Positions 62,022 through 64,000 of a stretch of 64,000 nucleotides of DNA are shown here, piece after piece. Every line of letters starts with the position of its first letter. The first letter of the stretch is position 1. Source of the DNA: Leucobacter celer subsp. astrifaciens (GTDB taxonomy: Bacteria > Actinomycetota > Actinomycetes > Actinomycetales > Microbacteriaceae); the NCBI RefSeq assembly GCF_001273835.1, contig NZ_JHEI01000134.1:124001-188000 (forward strand). The letters run 5' to 3'. The translations under genes were made by a program, and so were the position numbers. Under the pieces are notes generated by a model that saw only the letters and a list, made by a program, of their open reading frames with translations, ran no database searches and was not told the DNA's origin.

Positions 62022-63263
62022 TCAGCGCAGCAGGGTATCGCCGATGAAGCCGCCCTCCGCACAGCCGGGCGGGATCGCGAACACCGCCGACCCGATCGGG
62101 GTCGTCCACTCGTTGAGCAGATCGAGCTCGTCCAGACGGCGCTGGATCGGCACGAACTGCCGCTCCACGTCGGCCTGGTAGGAGACGAAGATCAACCCCG
62201 ACTCCGACAGCTCATCACCCGCAGGCGGGCCCTGATAGTTGTAGGCACGACGGAAGATCCGCTCGTGAGCCTCGACCGGGCGGGCCCTCGCCATATGGGA
62301 GAACTCCGGGATCACCGTGAACCCGATCGGGGTCTTCGCCTCGAAGTCAGGTTCATCGAACTCAGCCGCCGCCCCGTGCGGGCTGCTCGTGAGCGGTGCG
62401 CCGTTGGACTGGAACCGGCCGATGGATTGGTCGCGTCCGGAACGGTCGAGACGATCCCACTTGTCCAGATCCATCCGGATCCTACGGATCACCGCCCCCG
62501 TGCCGCCTGAAAGCCAGCCCCCCGTGGCCCACACGACCTCGTCGAAGTCGGCGGTACCGGGGGCGGGGTTGGTGGTGCCGTCGACCTGCCCGAACAGGTT
62601 CCGCATCGTCGTGCCCGGCTTCACCGAACCGTGCGCGCGCCGGAACCCGGCCTGCGTCCACCGCACAGCCGCGAAGCTGCGCGTGTCCTTGAGGAGCATC
62701 CGGGTCGCGTGCGCGACCGTGACCGGGTCGTCCGAGGCGACCTGGATCAGCAGATCCCCGTCACCGTACTCCGGTTGGAGCTGGTCGATGCCGAACGCGG
62801 GCAACGGCCCCAACCACTCTGGGCTGGGGCCGCCCGCGCGGGCGACGAGGCCCGGCCCGAACCCGAACGTCACCGTCAGGCGGGCCGGTGCGACCGCGAG
62901 TTCCGGTTCGGAATCCGCGAGCGGCGGCACACCCTGTGTGAGCCGTGCCGCATCATCCGTGAGGATTCCCATCATGCGCCGCAGCCCATCCCGGTCAGTC
63001 TCGGGGCGTAGGTCGAGGCCGATGAACATGGCGTGCGCCTGCGCATCGGTATCCACCCCGGCCTGATGTGCACCGTAGAACGGCACCCTCTCGCTACCGT
63101 TCAGCGGCATCAACGCAGGCGCATCACCGCCGCGTGGGGTGAGGGCGTAGTCGATGCCGAGTGCGGCGGCCGCACCGACCCCGGCGGCGGCCCCTCCGAG
63201 GAGAAACTGCCGCCGGGTCGACGACGCCTTGCCGGACGGCTCGCCCCGGTCGGGGGCGCTCAT
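62022..63263 (-). CDS. Dyp-type peroxidase, Tat-exported
   Basis: 413 residues. Tat signal SSTRRQFLLGGAAAG (17-31). DyP fold markers: GQVDGTTNP (GxxDG, catalytic Asp), proximal heme His in FSHMARARPVEAHERIFRRAYNY, and 'GLIFVSYQADVERQFVPIQRRL' at the C-terminus. Like EfeB it is a heme enzyme folded before export. It lies between two copper proteins: the start overlaps the PCuAC stop (TGATG). Confidence 0.93.
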   Translation of the reverse strand: MSAPDRGEPSGKASSTRRQFLLGGAAAGVGAAAALGIDYALTPRGGDAPALMPLNGSERVPFYGAHQAGVDTDAQAHAMFIGLDLRPETDRDGLRRMMGILTDDAARLTQGVPPLADSEPELAVAPARLTVTFGFGPGLVARAGGPSPEWLGPLPAFGIDQLQPEYGDGDLLIQVASDDPVTVAHATRMLLKDTRSFAAVRWTQAGFRRAHGSVKPGTTMRNLFGQVDGTTNPAPGTADFDEVVWATGGWLSGGTGAVIRRIRMDLDKWDRLDRSGRDQSIGRFQSNGAPLTSSPHGAAAEFDEPDFEAKTPIGFTVIPEFSHMARARPVEAHERIFRRAYNYQGPPAGDELSESGLIFVSYQADVERQFVPIQRRLDELDLLNEWTTPIGSAVFAIPPGCAEGGFIGDTLLR

Positions 63264-63847
63264 CAGTGCTCGCTGTGGTCGGCGTCGTCGTGGTTCATGT
63301 CGCCATGATCCATGTCGCCCTCATACGTCTCGTTTGCGCCCGCGTAGTCCTTCGCGACGGCCGTGAACTCGAACGTGGAGCCGTCGGAGAACGTGAGGGT
63401 GAACGTCACCTCTTGACCGGCCTGGATCGCCTCCGGGAGTTCCATCAGCATGAGATGGTTCCCGCCGGGTTCCAGGTGCAGGTGGTCGTTCGCGGGGATC
63501 GTGAAGCCGCCCTCGACCTCCCGCATCACCATCTGCCCCGAATCGTTCTCGACGGTCTCGTGGAGTTCCATCATCGGCGACGCCGACGATTCCACCGACA
63601 CCACCGTCACGTCCTGGTCTGAGGCGTTCTCGAGCGTGCCGAACGCGGCCGTCATCTCGCCCGGCGTCGCGGTCTTCACCCACGCGTCCTCGATCGTGAC
63701 CGAGTCCGCCTGGGTCACCTGCGCGGCAGATTCCTCCTGCTGCGTGTTCGTGCCGCCGGTGGCCCCGGTCGCGCATCCGGTCAGCGCCAGCAGCGCCACC
63801 CCGAACACGGCCCCGGCGCGCGCGGCGCGATTGCGAATCTTCATCAT
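63263..63847 (-). CDS. PCuAC-type copper chaperone lipoprotein
   Basis: 194 residues from the ATG pair at 63847/63844 (a frame from 63871 is also open). Lipobox LTGC. The PCuAC domain has its copper ligands in order: 'MMELHETVENDSGQMVMREVEGGFTIPANDHLHLEPGGNHLMLM' (H-M...M...H-x-M). A C-terminal His/Asp/Met-rich tail ('GDMDHGDMNHDDADHSEH') adds a further metal-binding stretch. It binds Cu(I) outside the membrane and delivers it to cytochrome oxidase or to copper enzymes. First gene of the copper operon. Confidence 0.93.
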   Translation of the reverse strand: MMKIRNRAARAGAVFGVALLALTGCATGATGGTNTQQEESAAQVTQADSVTIEDAWVKTATPGEMTAAFGTLENASDQDVTVVSVESSASPMMELHETVENDSGQMVMREVEGGFTIPANDHLHLEPGGNHLMLMELPEAIQAGQEVTFTLTFSDGSTFEFTAVAKDYAGANETYEGDMDHGDMNHDDADHSEH

Positions 63848-64000
63848 TGGTTTCTTGTGCCTCTCAAACATGCATACTCCCGACCACCAGGCGCACTCGT
63901 GCGCGGGGTCGGCACCGCACCCGCCTGTACGGGGATGCGGTCAGATCAATACGAACTGCCGTACGGAAACGCTCGAACGCTCTTTGCTACGCGGCCGCAG

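Overview
The window is high-GC, densely packed bacterial DNA with many ATGA/GTGA stop-start overlaps, GTG/TTG starts and leaderless promoters (TANNNT placed 6-7 bases before the start codon). Together with the gene families present this points to an actinobacterium, most likely a Microbacteriaceae member close to Leucobacter. The genus is an inference from protein style, not a database result.

Left part (1-46.3 kb), mostly chromosomal metabolism and transport. 1-8.9 kb holds a peptide/opine-type ABC importer with two amidohydrolases, a divergent FadR-type GntR regulator and a CynX-like MFS carrier, probably uptake and hydrolysis of a small amide or cyclic nitrogen compound. 8.9-14.7 kb has a small membrane protein, tagD, a polar amino-acid ABC importer whose ATPase gene is frameshifted, and a YtcJ-like amidohydrolase. 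14.9-21.7 kb has a cell-surface acyltransferase, an MmcQ/YjbR protein, a membrane methyltransferase and a Mn/Zn/Fe ABC importer behind a DtxR/MntR-like operator. 21.9-28.7 kb carries an aldehyde dehydrogenase, a MerR-HEAT/HEAT pair behind a textbook MerR promoter, and housekeeping genes including a formamidopyrimidine-DNA glycosylase. 27.7-30.0 kb is a zinc-starvation divergon: a degenerate CobW-like protein, a zinc-free L36 and a CobW GTPase around a Zur box. 30.1-34.2 kb is a tryptophan-to-anthranilate operon (kynA, an amidohydrolase, kynU, a PaaX regulator). 34.2-39.1 kb is a polyamine-type ABC importer with a divergent TetR gene.

Middle (39.1-52.4 kb), accessory DNA. A complete Wadjet anti-plasmid system (jetABCD) is followed by an AlbA_2/Schlafen-HATPase-HTH gene preceded by seven 20-bp tandem repeats. 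After it lie three diverged copies of a ~170-180 bp repeat (48.5, 49.9 and 52.0 kb), each with a strong hairpin and a conserved core; the last copy ends in a T-arm-like sequence. They bound small, lower-GC cargo: a T5orf172/GIY-YIG protein, a 42-aa basic protein and a 90-aa protein. I read this as stacked remnants of site-specific integration.

Right part (52.4-64 kb): an HxlR-controlled MFS/threonine aldolase/RidA module, a MobF relaxase-helicase with candidate oriT hairpins just upstream, and a copper cluster (PCuAC chaperone, Dyp peroxidase, YcnI, CopC-CopD fusion). No type IV secretion genes are visible, so mobility would depend on genes outside the window.

Several intergenic regions contain nested inverted repeats in at least three sequence families, one of which forms the 3' end of an amidohydrolase gene.
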